From NCBI GenBank assembly GCA_963839745.1, contig CAWIWC010000015.1, forward strand, positions 1-64,000: a DNA stretch of 64,000 nucleotides, read 5' to 3'. Positions 26,082-33,458 of the stretch are shown in pieces (position 1 is the first letter of the stretch; each line of letters opens with the position of its first letter). A program made the translations under genes and the position numbers. The notes beneath the pieces were generated by a model. It was given only the letters and a program-made list of their open reading frames with translations. It had not been told where the DNA came from and searched no databases. This DNA is from JAIBJN01 sp963839745. GTDB taxonomy: Bacteria; Actinomycetota; Thermoleophilia; Gaiellales; Gaiellaceae.

Positions 26082-27024
26082 CCAAGGCAAGATACTCGGG
26101 AAACGGGATGGCCCGCGTGTAACGCGCCGCCGACGCGATCATTGCTGCGTTATCGGTACAGAGCGGCAGCGGCGCAAGGGCGGCCTCGGGAAGGGCCGCC
26201 CGCAGCTCCGAGTTCGCCGCCACGCCCCCGACCACGGCGATCTGCTCGGCGCCGAGCTCCTCGGCGGCGGCCTCCGTGCGCTCGACCAGAGCCGTCACGA
26301 TCGCGCGCTGGTAGGAGGCTGCGAGGTCGGCCCGGCGGCGCTCCAGCTCGCCGGCGGGCAGGTCGCGGACGGCATAGAGGAGCGCGGTCTTCACGCCGGA
26401 GAAGGAGAAGTCGTGCCCGGGCACGCGGGCGACCGGGAACGCGTAGGCCTCGGGGTCGCCGGTGGCCGCCGCGCGATCGAGCGCGGCGCCACCTGGGTAG
26501 CCCAGGCCGAGCAGGCGCGCCCCCTTGTCGAAGGCCTCGCCGGCGGCGTCGTCGAGGGTCGTCCCCACGACCCTGTGTCCCGAACGGTCACGCACGTCCA
26601 GGAGCATGGTATGCCCACCGCTCGCGAGCAGGCAGAGGAAGGGCACCTCAGGGGCGTCGGGCGCCAGGTAGAGCGAGGCGACGTGCCCGTGCAGGTGGTC
26701 GACGGGCACGAGCGGTAAGCGGCGCGACCAGGCGAGAGCCTTCGCCGCGGAGATCCCCACGAGCAGCGCGCCGATCAGCCCGGGGCCGCGCGTGACGGCG
26801 ACGGTCTCGACCTCGGGGAGCTCGGTCTCCGCCTCCTCGAGCGCCTCGGCGAGGACGGGCCCGACCAGCTCGAGATGCCGTCGCGAGGCCACTTCGGGAA
26901 CGACCCCGCCGTAGCGTGCATGCAGCTCGGCCTGCGACGCAACGACGTTTGCTCGGATGCGCCCGTCCGCGGTGACGAGCGCGACGGACGTCTCGTCGCA
27001 GGAGGTCTCGATCCCCAGAATCAT
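26059..27024 (-). CDS. tsaD: tRNA N6-threonylcarbamoyladenosine transferase TsaD
   Basis: TsaD transfers the threonylcarbamoyl group to A37 of ANN-decoding tRNAs, with TsaB and TsaE. The 321 residues start MILGIETSCDETSVALVTAD, and show VVPEVASRRHLELV, the metal-binding HLHGHVASLYL, FLCLLASGGHTMLLDV, FDKGARLLGLGYPGG, FSFSGVKTALLYAV, and the C-terminal CTDNAAMIASAA. ATG overlaps the rimI stop (ATGA). Confidence 0.96.
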   Translation of the reverse strand: MILGIETSCDETSVALVTADGRIRANVVASQAELHARYGGVVPEVASRRHLELVGPVLAEALEEAETELPEVETVAVTRGPGLIGALLVGISAAKALAWSRRLPLVPVDHLHGHVASLYLAPDAPEVPFLCLLASGGHTMLLDVRDRSGHRVVGTTLDDAAGEAFDKGARLLGLGYPGGAALDRAAATGDPEAYAFPVARVPGHDFSFSGVKTALLYAVRDLPAGELERRRADLAASYQRAIVTALVERTEAAAEELGAEQIAVVGGVAANSELRAALPEAALAPLPLCTDNAAMIASAARYTRAIPFPEYLALDAYATAA

Positions 27025-27518
27025 CCGGGGGACCCGTCCCGCGCGGCCGGCTCGCGGATGGGGTCCTTCCACATGATCAGAGCATCTTCCCGATTGTCGG
27101 TGTAGTAACCGCGACGCAGGCCGCTCGTCTCGAAGCCGTTGCGCTCGTAGAGGGCGATGGCGGCCTTGTTGGAGACCCGGACCTCGAGCGTGTAGCCGCG
27201 GTGCTCGTCGCCGCCGGTGAGGTCGAAGAGCGCATCCAGCAGGCGGTTGGCGACCCCGGCGCGGCGGTGGTCGAGGTCGACGGCGAGATTCATCACGTGC
27301 CAGGCGTCGACGTAGCGCGAGACGATCAGGTACCCGGCCAGCGGGCCGCTCTCGTCGAACGCGCCAAGGCAGATCGACGACGGCTTCGCGAGCTCGCCCG
27401 CGAACATGGAGCGCGACCACGGCGTCGGGTACACACGCTGCTCGATCCGCTCGATGGCCGACAGGTCGCTGAGCGTCAGCCGGCGGATGTCCACGCGGAC
27501 GCGTTGCGCGTCGATCAT
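27021..27518 (-). CDS. rimI: Ribosomal protein S18-alanine N-acetyltransferase RimI
   Basis: 165-residue GNAT enzyme: ERIEQRVYPTPWSRSMFAGE, AWHVMNLAVDLDHRRAGVANRLLD (acetyl-CoA binding), and the typical RimI end LEVRVSNKAAIALYERNGFE with GLRRGYYTDNREDALIMWKD. RimI acetylates the N-terminus of S18 and possibly other proteins. Its position between tsaB and tsaD is the standard actinobacterial arrangement. 4-nt overlaps on both sides. Confidence 0.93.
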   Translation of the reverse strand: MIDAQRVRVDIRRLTLSDLSAIERIEQRVYPTPWSRSMFAGELAKPSSICLGAFDESGPLAGYLIVSRYVDAWHVMNLAVDLDHRRAGVANRLLDALFDLTGGDEHRGYTLEVRVSNKAAIALYERNGFETSGLRRGYYTDNREDALIMWKDPIREPAARDGSPG

Positions 27519-28114
27519 CCGTTGAGCGCCTTCTCTGCGTCAGGGACGCGCAGGTAGATGGGCTCGGCCGCCTCGGCGGCGCCGAAGTCGCGTGCGAGGG
27601 CGGCGTGGTGGCGGGCCCACGGAACGTGGCGCTCGTCGTCGTCCGGCGGGACGATGCCGTCCCCGGCTTCGATCTGGGCGCGGAAGCGGACGGCGCCGTC
27701 GCCGACGTAGGTGGCCCCCCGTGCGACTTCGAGCCTTTCGGCGGCGAGGCAACGCGGCTCGCCGGCCACGAGCATGAAGACCTCCTTGCGCTTCCCGTCG
27801 ATCAGGGGCACCGCGCCCGGAGCGCCCGTGGAGAGGGCGTCCAGCGTGGAGACGCCGGCGACGGGGACGTCGAGGGAGAAGGACAGCGTGCGGGCAGTGA
27901 CGAGGCCCATGCGGAGGCCCGTGTAGCTCCCCGGGCCCGTGCCGACCGCGATGCCCTCCACCTCGCTCGGCTCGAGGCCCGCGGCCTCGAGCAGCTCCTC
28001 GACGTCCTGGAGCACCCGGACCGCGCGAGAGGCGCGCTCGCCGAGGACATCCCCATCGCGCGCGAGGGCGACCGTCGCCACGTCCGTGGCAGTGTCAAAC
28101 GCGAGGATCAACAC
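27515..28114 (-). CDS. tsaB: tRNA threonylcarbamoyladenosine biosynthesis protein TsaB
   Basis: 199 residues of the ASKHA fold, a non-catalytic partner that binds TsaD. Seen: LILAFDTATDVATVALARDG, LEGIAVGTGPGSYTGLRMGL-type signature (GIAVGTGPGSYTGLRMG), ARTLSFSLDVPVAGVSTLDAL, LIDGKRKEVFM. GTG 28114 is chosen because it places the first beta strand at the normal distance. It overlaps tsaE by 20 nt. Confidence 0.92.
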   Translation of the reverse strand: MLILAFDTATDVATVALARDGDVLGERASRAVRVLQDVEELLEAAGLEPSEVEGIAVGTGPGSYTGLRMGLVTARTLSFSLDVPVAGVSTLDALSTGAPGAVPLIDGKRKEVFMLVAGEPRCLAAERLEVARGATYVGDGAVRFRAQIEAGDGIVPPDDDERHVPWARHHAALARDFGAAEAAEPIYLRVPDAEKALNG

Positions 28115-28556
28115 CTGTAGATAGCCTGATTTCCAGGGCTTTTTCGGAGGTTTCGAGAGAAACCAGTCTATGTTCCTCCCCGGCGTGCCGCAACCGCACA
28201 CTGACGCGCGCGGCGGGCAGGACGCCGTCTCCCGCCTCGGGCCACTCGACGAAGACGACCGCGTCCTCGAAGTACGGCTCGAGATCCCCCCACTCGGCCT
28301 CCGCGACGCCCTCGAAGCGGTAGAGGTCGAGATGGGAGACGTCCGGCTTGCCCGGGTAACGGTGCCCGATCGTGTACGTCGGGCTCGTCACCGGGCCGGC
28401 GATGCCGAGCGCCCGCGCGGCGCCGCGCACGAAGGTGGTCTTCCCCGTGCCGAGCTCTCCGGAGACCGCGACGACGTCGCCGGGCTCGAGCTCCCGGGCG
28501 ACCGCGGCGCCGATGCGCTCGGTCTCCTCGGGCGAGGACGACTCGAGCTCGACCAT
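28095..28556 (-). CDS. tsaE: tRNA threonylcarbamoyladenosine biosynthesis ATPase TsaE
   Basis: 153-residue P-loop protein: VVAVSGELGTGKTTFVRGAAR (Walker A), SPTYTIGHRYPGKPDVSHLDLYR, and the acidic VVFVEWPEAGDGVLP. TsaE drives turnover of the TsaBD complex. As first gene of the operon tsaE-tsaB-rimI-tsaD-subtilase-glutaredoxin it has TAGGCT 6 nt before its ATG and no ribosome binding site. Confidence 0.94.
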   Translation of the reverse strand: MVELESSSPEETERIGAAVARELEPGDVVAVSGELGTGKTTFVRGAARALGIAGPVTSPTYTIGHRYPGKPDVSHLDLYRFEGVAEAEWGDLEPYFEDAVVFVEWPEAGDGVLPAARVSVRLRHAGEEHRLVSLETSEKALEIRLSTGVDPRV

Positions 28557-28562
28557 GAGGCC

Positions 28563-28568
28563 AGCCTA
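28563..28568 (-). promoter_or_regulatory. -10 element for the tsa operon
   Basis: TAGGCT on the minus strand, 6 nt before ATG 28556 and directly after the UDG stop codon (28570-28572). It suggests a leaderless start for tsaE, although read-through from the UDG gene is also possible. Confidence 0.4.
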
Positions 28569-28569
28569 G

Positions 28570-29271
28570 CTAGAAAAGGCCGAGCTGCTCGTCGGGAGGC
28601 GCGGCCGGGACCGCGAGGGGCGCCGGCGTCACGGGGAACTGGATCACCTGCGCCTGCGGCGCCTCCGCGGGGATGCCGGCCCCGCCGGCAAGGAGCGCCG
28701 GGATGCGCGCGAAGTCCTCCTCGAGCGTCTTCAGCATCGCGGGCGTGTAGAGCGCGGCCGCCGGGTGGTAGATCGGGTAGAGCGTCACCGTGCGGCCGCC
28801 GACGACCGCCTCCTGCGGCCGGCCGTGCACGCGTGTGATCCCCGTCGGCTTCCCCGACAGGAGCTTGGTGGCGAAGTTGCCGAGCGTGGCCACGAGCTTG
28901 GGCTGGATCAGCTCGAGCTGCTTGAACAGGTGGCTCTCGCATGCCTCGATCTCGTCCGGCTGCGGGTCGCGGTTGCCCGGCGGCCGGCACTTGAGGACGT
29001 TGGCGATGTACACGTCGCGCCGCGTCAGCGAGATGCCCTCGAGAAGACGGTCGAGAAGCTTGCCCGCGGAGCCCACGAACGGGTAGCCCTGCTTGTCCTC
29101 GTGGAAGCCCGGCGCCTCGCCCACGAACATCAGGTCGGCGTCCGGGTCGCCGATGCCGTAGACGACCTGCGTGCGACCCTCCGCGAGACGGCAGCGCGTG
29201 CAGGCAGCGGTGTCGGCGGCGTGCGCCTCGAGGGCTTCGCGACGACTCAGGGCGTCAGGTTCAGCAGCCAC
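28570..29271 (-). CDS. Uracil-DNA glycosylase, family 4 type (iron-sulfur)
   Basis: 233 residues. Four cysteines suitable for a 4Fe-4S cluster are in CTRCRLAEGRTQVVYG, NVLKCRPPGNRDPQPDE and EIEACESHL. Motif A is VGEAPGFHEDKQGYPFVG and the C-terminal active motif is IYHPAAALY. It removes uracil from DNA and opens base excision repair. A proline/alanine-rich tail ends in EQLGLF, which resembles a beta-clamp binding peptide (QxxLF). Its GTG start overlaps the fmdB-type gene by 11 nt. Confidence 0.93.
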   Translation of the reverse strand: MAAEPDALSRREALEAHAADTAACTRCRLAEGRTQVVYGIGDPDADLMFVGEAPGFHEDKQGYPFVGSAGKLLDRLLEGISLTRRDVYIANVLKCRPPGNRDPQPDEIEACESHLFKQLELIQPKLVATLGNFATKLLSGKPTGITRVHGRPQEAVVGGRTVTLYPIYHPAAALYTPAMLKTLEEDFARIPALLAGGAGIPAEAPQAQVIQFPVTPAPLAVPAAPPDEQLGLF

Positions 29272-29476
29272 AGCTCCCGCCGCAACAGCCGCCGCCGGAC
29301 GCTGGTCCGCCGAAGCTCGGCTGCTCGGCGGTGCCGCCGTGAGTTGCGAACACGGAAAGCTGACGAGCCACTCTCGTAGCGCCGCAGTCGGGACACGGCG
29401 GATCGGCCGCGCTCACCCCGACGAGCTCCTCGAAATGCGACTCGCACTTCATGCACACGAACTCGTAGATCGGCAT
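29261..29476 (-). CDS. FmdB-type zinc-ribbon protein
   Basis: 71 residues, MPIYEFVCMKCESHFEELV onward, with a C-x2-C pair, a second pair in PPCPDCGATRVARQLSVF, and a glycine/cysteine-rich tail (GGGCCGGSCGC). This is the FmdB putative regulatory family; the function is not settled. TACACT lies 9 nt before the ATG. Confidence 0.88.
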   Translation of the reverse strand: MPIYEFVCMKCESHFEELVGVSAADPPCPDCGATRVARQLSVFATHGGTAEQPSFGGPASGGGCCGGSCGC

Positions 29477-29485
29477 CGCCGACGC

Positions 29486-29491
29486 AGTGTA
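29486..29491 (-). promoter_or_regulatory. -10 element for the fmdB-UDG pair
   Basis: TACACT on the minus strand, 9 nt before ATG 29476; no ribosome binding site is seen. Confidence 0.4.
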
Positions 29492-29527
29492 GGCACGTCC
29501 CCGGATGCACCGCAACAGGAGGAGAAT

Positions 29528-30013
29528 GTGCCGTCGGCGATGACCGAGATCGAGCGGAGATCGGACGAGCTCCCGCCGCGCGGTGTGCGCGTCTTCGTCG
29601 CCGTGTTCCTCTCCGCCTTCGTCGCCTGCGGGCTCCTGGGCCTCGAGCTGTGGCCGCTGACCGGCTGGCGGTTGTTCAGCGAGCTCCGCACCGACCACCA
29701 GGTCACGTGGCGGGCCACCGTCGTCGCCGGGGAAGAAGAGGCGCAGATCGCGTTCGCGGAGCTCCCGCGCGCCTACAGGAACTTTCCGCTCGTGATGCGG
29801 ACGTTCGCCGGGCTGCCTCCCGCCGAGCAGACCGCGGCGTGCCGGGCCTGGCTCGACGCCGCGTTGCGGGAGCGCCCCCAGGCGACCGAGGTGCGGATCT
29901 ATCGCGTCGACTGGTACCTGTCGCACCGGAACGGCGCGCGCGACGGGCCGCCCCCCACCTCGACGCTCCTACTGGCCTGCGACCGGGAGGAGGCCCCCGA
30001 TGCGACGCGTTGA
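29528..30013 (+). CDS. Membrane-anchored protein of an HTTM/DCC cassette
   Basis: 161 residues with one N-terminal membrane helix (VFVAVFLSAFVACGLLGLEL), a WPLTGWRLFSELRTD segment just outside it, and a soluble domain ending LLLACDREEAPDATR. GGAGGAG stands 5 nt before GTG 29528, one of the few clear Shine-Dalgarno sites here. The gene overlaps the HTTM gene by 14 nt. I know of no assigned function; the company of HTTM and DCC proteins suggests a membrane redox or modification unit. Confidence 0.7.
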   Translation: MPSAMTEIERRSDELPPRGVRVFVAVFLSAFVACGLLGLELWPLTGWRLFSELRTDHQVTWRATVVAGEEEAQIAFAELPRAYRNFPLVMRTFAGLPPAEQTAACRAWLDAALRERPQATEVRIYRVDWYLSHRNGARDGPPPTSTLLLACDREEAPDATR

Positions 30014-30875
30014 GCGCTTCCTCTTCCCGGCCGCGAGCGCCGAGAGGCTCGCGGCGGTGCGCATCGGCCTGTGCGCGGTCCTCGCCGGCCGCCTCGCCAC
30101 CGGCCCGTACGCCGAGCTGGCGGACCAGCCGCGGGAGCTCTACCGGCCCATCTCCTTCATGGAGCTCCTGCCGTCGATGCCACCGAGACCTGCGGTGGTC
30201 GCGCTACAGACGGCCGCGGTCCTGGCGGCCGTCCTGGCTGCGGTCGGCCTGCGCACGCGGCTGACCCTCCCGGCCGCATGGGCGTGCGCGATCGTTCTCA
30301 ACGGGATGGTCACGAGCACCGGCAAGGTCGTTCACAACGACCTGGTGCTCCTGCTCTGCCTCGTCCCGCTCCTGGTCGCCCCGGCGGCGGACGCCTGGTC
30401 GCTCGACGCCAGGCGAGCCTCTCGGAGGGCACCTGGCGTGCCCTCGCGCCTCTACGGCTGGCCTCTGCGAACGGCGGCCATCGTCGTCGCCGGGGCGTAC
30501 TTCTTCGCGGGCCTCGCCAAGCTCGTCCATTCCGGGCCGGCCTGGGTGACGAGCGACAACCTGCGCTGGGCTCTCTACGCCTCCGGGGACTCCGAACTCG
30601 CCATCTTCATCGCTGATCGGCCCTGGCTCGCCCACGCGCTCGCAGCCGGCACGCTCCTCCTCGAGCTCGGCTTTCCGCTGGTGCTCTTCGTCCCCCGTGC
30701 CGCGTGGCTCTTCGTCCCGGGCGCGGTGCTCTTCCACGCAGGCATCTGGATCGCCATGGGCCTCGACTACTCGGCCCAGGCTGCCACCGCGGTCGTGGTG
30801 TTCGCGAACTGGCCTGTGGTCGTCGGCGCCCTCCTCGCTCGGAGATCGGCGCCCGCTGCGGCCGGACCGGGCTGA
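30000..30875 (+). CDS. HTTM-domain (vitamin K-dependent carboxylase-like) membrane protein
   Basis: 291 residues with several membrane helices. It resembles the HTTM family, the transmembrane domain shared with vitamin K-dependent gamma-carboxylase: AERLAAVRIGLCAVLAGRLA, GLRTRLTLPAAWACAIVLNG, VHNDLVLLLCLVPLLVAP, AYFFAGLAKLVHSGPAWV and FHAGIWIAMGLDYSAQ. The catalytic and propeptide-binding parts of true carboxylases are missing. It is encoded between the single-helix protein and the DCC thiol oxidoreductase. Confidence 0.75.
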   Translation: MRRVERFLFPAASAERLAAVRIGLCAVLAGRLATGPYAELADQPRELYRPISFMELLPSMPPRPAVVALQTAAVLAAVLAAVGLRTRLTLPAAWACAIVLNGMVTSTGKVVHNDLVLLLCLVPLLVAPAADAWSLDARRASRRAPGVPSRLYGWPLRTAAIVVAGAYFFAGLAKLVHSGPAWVTSDNLRWALYASGDSELAIFIADRPWLAHALAAGTLLLELGFPLVLFVPRAAWLFVPGAVLFHAGIWIAMGLDYSAQAATAVVVFANWPVVVGALLARRSAPAAAGPG

Positions 30876-30891
30876 CCTCTACCCTCTCATC

Positions 30892-31230
30892 GTGGGCCAA
30901 GCCGTCATCCTCTTCGACTCTCGCTGCGGTTTCTGTCGCCGCTCGGTCTCGCGATTCCTGGCCTGGGACCGGCACGACCGGCTGCGTCCCGTCGCCCTGC
31001 AGGATCCCGAGGCAGACGAGCTCCTCGGCGGCATGGACAAGGAGCGAAAGATGTCCTCCTGGCACCTCGTCACGGCCGACGGGCACGTCTACTCGGCCGG
31101 GGCCGCCTTCCCTCCGCTCCTGCGCCTGCTCCCGGGAGGCCGGCCGCTCGCCGCGATCGCGGCCGCGTTTCCGCGCGTGACCGAACGCGCCTACCAACGC
31201 GTGGCGCACACGCGCGGTCCGCTCCGCTAG
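30892..31230 (+). CDS. DCC-family thiol-disulfide oxidoreductase-like protein
   Basis: 112 residues beginning AVILFDSRCGFCRRSVSRFL, the D-x-x-C-x2-C start of DUF393/DCC proteins, then RLRPVALQDPEADELLG and SWHLVTADGHVYSAGAAF. These proteins are thioredoxin-fold and are often encoded beside HTTM proteins. The GTG start is 16 nt after the HTTM stop. It converges on msrA with only 9 nt between the stops. Confidence 0.87.
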   Translation: MGQAVILFDSRCGFCRRSVSRFLAWDRHDRLRPVALQDPEADELLGGMDKERKMSSWHLVTADGHVYSAGAAFPPLLRLLPGGRPLAAIAAAFPRVTERAYQRVAHTRGPLR

Positions 31231-31239
31231 CGGCCTGTC

Positions 31240-31707
31240 CTAAATCAGGCAGCTCGCGCGGCCGCGCTTGACGAGGTACTGCTGGTGGTAGTCCTCGGCG
31301 CGCCAGAAGTCCGCCGCCGGCTCGACCTCGGTGACGACCGGGACCGTGTAGCGGGTCTGAGCCTGGGCCTTCGAGGCCAGCGCCTGCTCCTGCTGCTCGG
31401 GCGTGTGGAAGAAGATCGCCGAGCGGTACTGGCGCCCCACGTCGGGGCCCTGGCGATTGAGCTGCGTCGGGTCGTGGGCGTCCCAGAAGGTGCGGAGGAG
31501 CGTCTCGTAGGAGACCTCGTCGGGGTCGAACTCGACCTGGACGACCTCGGCGTGCCCGGTCCGGTCCGTGCAGACCTGCTCGTAGGTCGGGTTGGGAACG
31601 TCGCCGCCCATGTAGCCGACGGCTGCGTCCTTGACGCCCGGAACGTTGCGGAAGTCCACCTCGACGCCCCAGAAGCACCCGGCGCCGAACGTCGCCTTCT
31701 CGGTCAC
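31240..31707 (-). CDS. msrA: Peptide methionine (S)-S-oxide reductase MsrA
   Basis: 155 residues with the catalytic GAGCFWGVEVDFRNVPGV, VGYMGGDVPNPTYEQVC, GHAEVVQVEFDP, and YRSAIFFHTPEQ. It reduces methionine-S-sulfoxide in proteins using thioredoxin; the C-terminal RGRASCLI may hold a resolving cysteine. GTG 31707 overlaps the msrB stop by 4 nt. Confidence 0.95.
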   Translation of the reverse strand: MTEKATFGAGCFWGVEVDFRNVPGVKDAAVGYMGGDVPNPTYEQVCTDRTGHAEVVQVEFDPDEVSYETLLRTFWDAHDPTQLNRQGPDVGRQYRSAIFFHTPEQQEQALASKAQAQTRYTVPVVTEVEPAADFWRAEDYHQQYLVKRGRASCLI

Positions 31708-32114
31708 TCAGACTCTCCTTCCTCGCGCTCGAGGTCGAGCGCGGCCGAGTTGATGCAGTAGCGCAGGCCGGTCGGCGCCGGCCCGTCGCCGAAGACATGG
31801 CCGAGATGCCCGCCGCACGCGGCGCAGTGCACCTCGGTGCGCGGGACCAGCAGGCTCCAGTCGCGGTCCGTCTCGACCGCCTCGCCGTCCGCGGGGGCGT
31901 AGAAGCTCGGCCAGCCCGTGCCCGAGTCGTACTTCGTTTCCGAGGCGAAGAGCTTGGCACCGCAGCCGGCGCAGAGGTACACGCCCGGCTCCTTGGTCGC
32001 GTAGTACTCGCCCGTGAACGCCGGCTCCGTGCCGTGCTCACGCAGAACGCGGTACTGCTCGGGGGTCAGATCCGTCCGCCACTCCTGCTCGGTCTTCTGA
32101 ACCTTCTCAGTCAT
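31704..32114 (-). CDS. msrB: Peptide methionine (R)-S-oxide reductase MsrB
   Basis: 136 residues: YRVLREHGTEPAFTGEYY, two zinc-binding pairs (LCAGCGAKLF and HCAACGGHLGHVF), DSGTGWPSFYAP, and the catalytic LRYCINSAALDLE. It reduces methionine-R-sulfoxide, complementing MsrA. TACGCT lies 7 nt before the ATG, without a ribosome binding site. Confidence 0.95.
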   Translation of the reverse strand: MTEKVQKTEQEWRTDLTPEQYRVLREHGTEPAFTGEYYATKEPGVYLCAGCGAKLFASETKYDSGTGWPSFYAPADGEAVETDRDWSLLVPRTEVHCAACGGHLGHVFGDGPAPTGLRYCINSAALDLEREEGESE

Positions 32115-32121
32115 CGCAGAA

Positions 32122-32127
32122 AGCGTA
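32122..32127 (-). promoter_or_regulatory. -10 element for msrB-msrA
   Basis: TACGCT on the minus strand, 7 nt before ATG 32114; consistent with a leaderless message. Confidence 0.45.
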
Positions 32128-32156
32128 GCGACGCAGCCCCGGCCTACAGCGGTGGG

Positions 32157-33368
32157 CTAGTGCTTGTTGTCGCGCGGATCCCAGAGCGGCGTCTCGGCCG
32201 TCTCCTCGTAGGCCATGCCCTTGGGGTAGCTGATCAGCTCGATGTAGGTGCCAAAGGGCGCGCGGAAGTAGTTGATCGACTGCCCGGCGGCCGGGCCGTC
32301 GATCACCGCGAGCGGGCCCAGCAGCTTCTCGACGCCCTTCGACTGCATGTACGCCACCGCCTTGTCGATGCGCCGCACGTAGAAGGCGATGTGCTTGCCG
32401 CCGAAGTCGGAGTTCTTGCGGAAGCTGCGGTCCTGGTCGGGGGAGGTGTACTGGAAGAGCTCGACGTTCGGGCCGTCGCCGCAGCGCACCATCGTGATCT
32501 GCTCGATGACCGCACGCGGATGCACGCCGAGCAGGTCCTGCATGAACGTGCCGGTCGGATCGGAGAACGGGCCGAAGGTGAGCGGCGCGCTGCAGCCCAT
32601 GACATCCTCGAACCAGGCGACCGCCTCGTCGATGTCCGGAACCGTGATGCCGACGTGATCCATGCCCAGCAGGCCGGGGACGCTCGTCTCGACCGAACGG
32701 CGGCCGTTGCGCTTCGGTGACCAGAGCGGCTTGCCCGGGTCGTCCTCGTAGGCCATGCCCTTGGGGTAGCTGATCAGCTCGATGTAGGTGCCGAACGGCG
32801 CGCGGAAGTAATTGATCGACTGACCGGCCGCAGGGCCGTCGGTCACCGCCAGCGGGCCAAGCAGCTTCTCAACGCCCTTCGACTGCATGTACGCCACCGC
32901 CGCGTCGATGTCAGTCACGTAGAAGGCGATGTGGTGCCCCGCCCAGTCCGAGTTCTTCGGGAACGTCCGGCGCTGGTCGGGAGCGTCGTACTCGAACAGC
33001 TCGATGTTCGCGCTGCGGCCGCAGCGAATCATCGTGATCTGCTCGATGACCGCACGCGGATGCACGCCGAGCAGGTCCTGCATGAACGTGCCGGTCGGAT
33101 CGGAGAACGGGCCGAAAGTGAGCGGCGCGCTGCAGCCCATGACATCCTCGAACCAGGCGACCGCCTCGTCGATGTCCGGGACCGTAATACCGGCATGATC
33201 GACGCCGACCAGCCCGGGCGGGCCCTTCGCCTTGCCGTTGCCGGAGGCCATTGCCGGAGGGCTTCCCGCGAGCGCGATCAGCACCGCGAGCGCCGTCGCG
33301 AGGACAACGGGACGACGACAACGCACGAGGTGCACGGCGTCCGACGGGCGCGCAGACGGGCGTGGCAT
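32157..33368 (-). CDS. Secreted protein with two nearly identical VOC domains
   Basis: About 403 residues: signal peptide (VVLATALAVLIALAGSPPAMASG), then two VOC/glyoxalase-fold domains, each opening VGITVPDIDEAVAWFEDVMG or a one-residue variant and ending YIELISYPKGMAYE. Candidate metal ligands are the opening His (DHAG/DHVG), a Glu (NIELFEY/NVELFQY), HIAFYV and the Glu of TYIELIS. Most VOC enzymes are cytoplasmic; export is unusual. The ATG at 33368 is preferred over TTG 33374. The two halves are a direct 540-bp repeat. It may bind or degrade an extracellular metabolite; the substrate is unknown. Confidence 0.82.
   Translation of the reverse strand: MPRPSARPSDAVHLVRCRRPVVLATALAVLIALAGSPPAMASGNGKAKGPPGLVGVDHAGITVPDIDEAVAWFEDVMGCSAPLTFGPFSDPTGTFMQDLLGVHPRAVIEQITMIRCGRSANIELFEYDAPDQRRTFPKNSDWAGHHIAFYVTDIDAAVAYMQSKGVEKLLGPLAVTDGPAAGQSINYFRAPFGTYIELISYPKGMAYEDDPGKPLWSPKRNGRRSVETSVPGLLGMDHVGITVPDIDEAVAWFEDVMGCSAPLTFGPFSDPTGTFMQDLLGVHPRAVIEQITMVRCGDGPNVELFQYTSPDQDRSFRKNSDFGGKHIAFYVRRIDKAVAYMQSKGVEKLLGPLAVIDGPAAGQSINYFRAPFGTYIELISYPKGMAYEETAETPLWDPRDNKH
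32205..33199 (-). repeat. Direct 540-bp tandem duplication within the secreted VOC gene
   Basis: Positions 32205-32659 and 32745-33199 align with a constant offset of 540 bp (180 codons). Within them, 32490-32639 and 33030-33179 differ at a single base (32577), including at silent positions, whereas the rest differs at many. This points to a recent duplication or to ongoing gene conversion of the central patch. Confidence 0.9.
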
Positions 33369-33458
33369 GGCCAAGCGATCCTCTCGCCGTCGCGGGTGTC
33401 ATGTCAAACGGTCGCTAGACTTCCGAGTGCCCGGTATCCCAACGGAACTGGAGCCCAC

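Noticed and set aside
23394..26795. A 1,133-codon open frame on the plus strand
   Set aside because: It is the antisense of the S8 peptidase and tsaD genes; high GC keeps stops rare in this frame and its product shows no motif.
31704..32114. msrA and msrB as one fused gene
   Set aside because: They are separate frames overlapping by four bases, each with its own start and stop.
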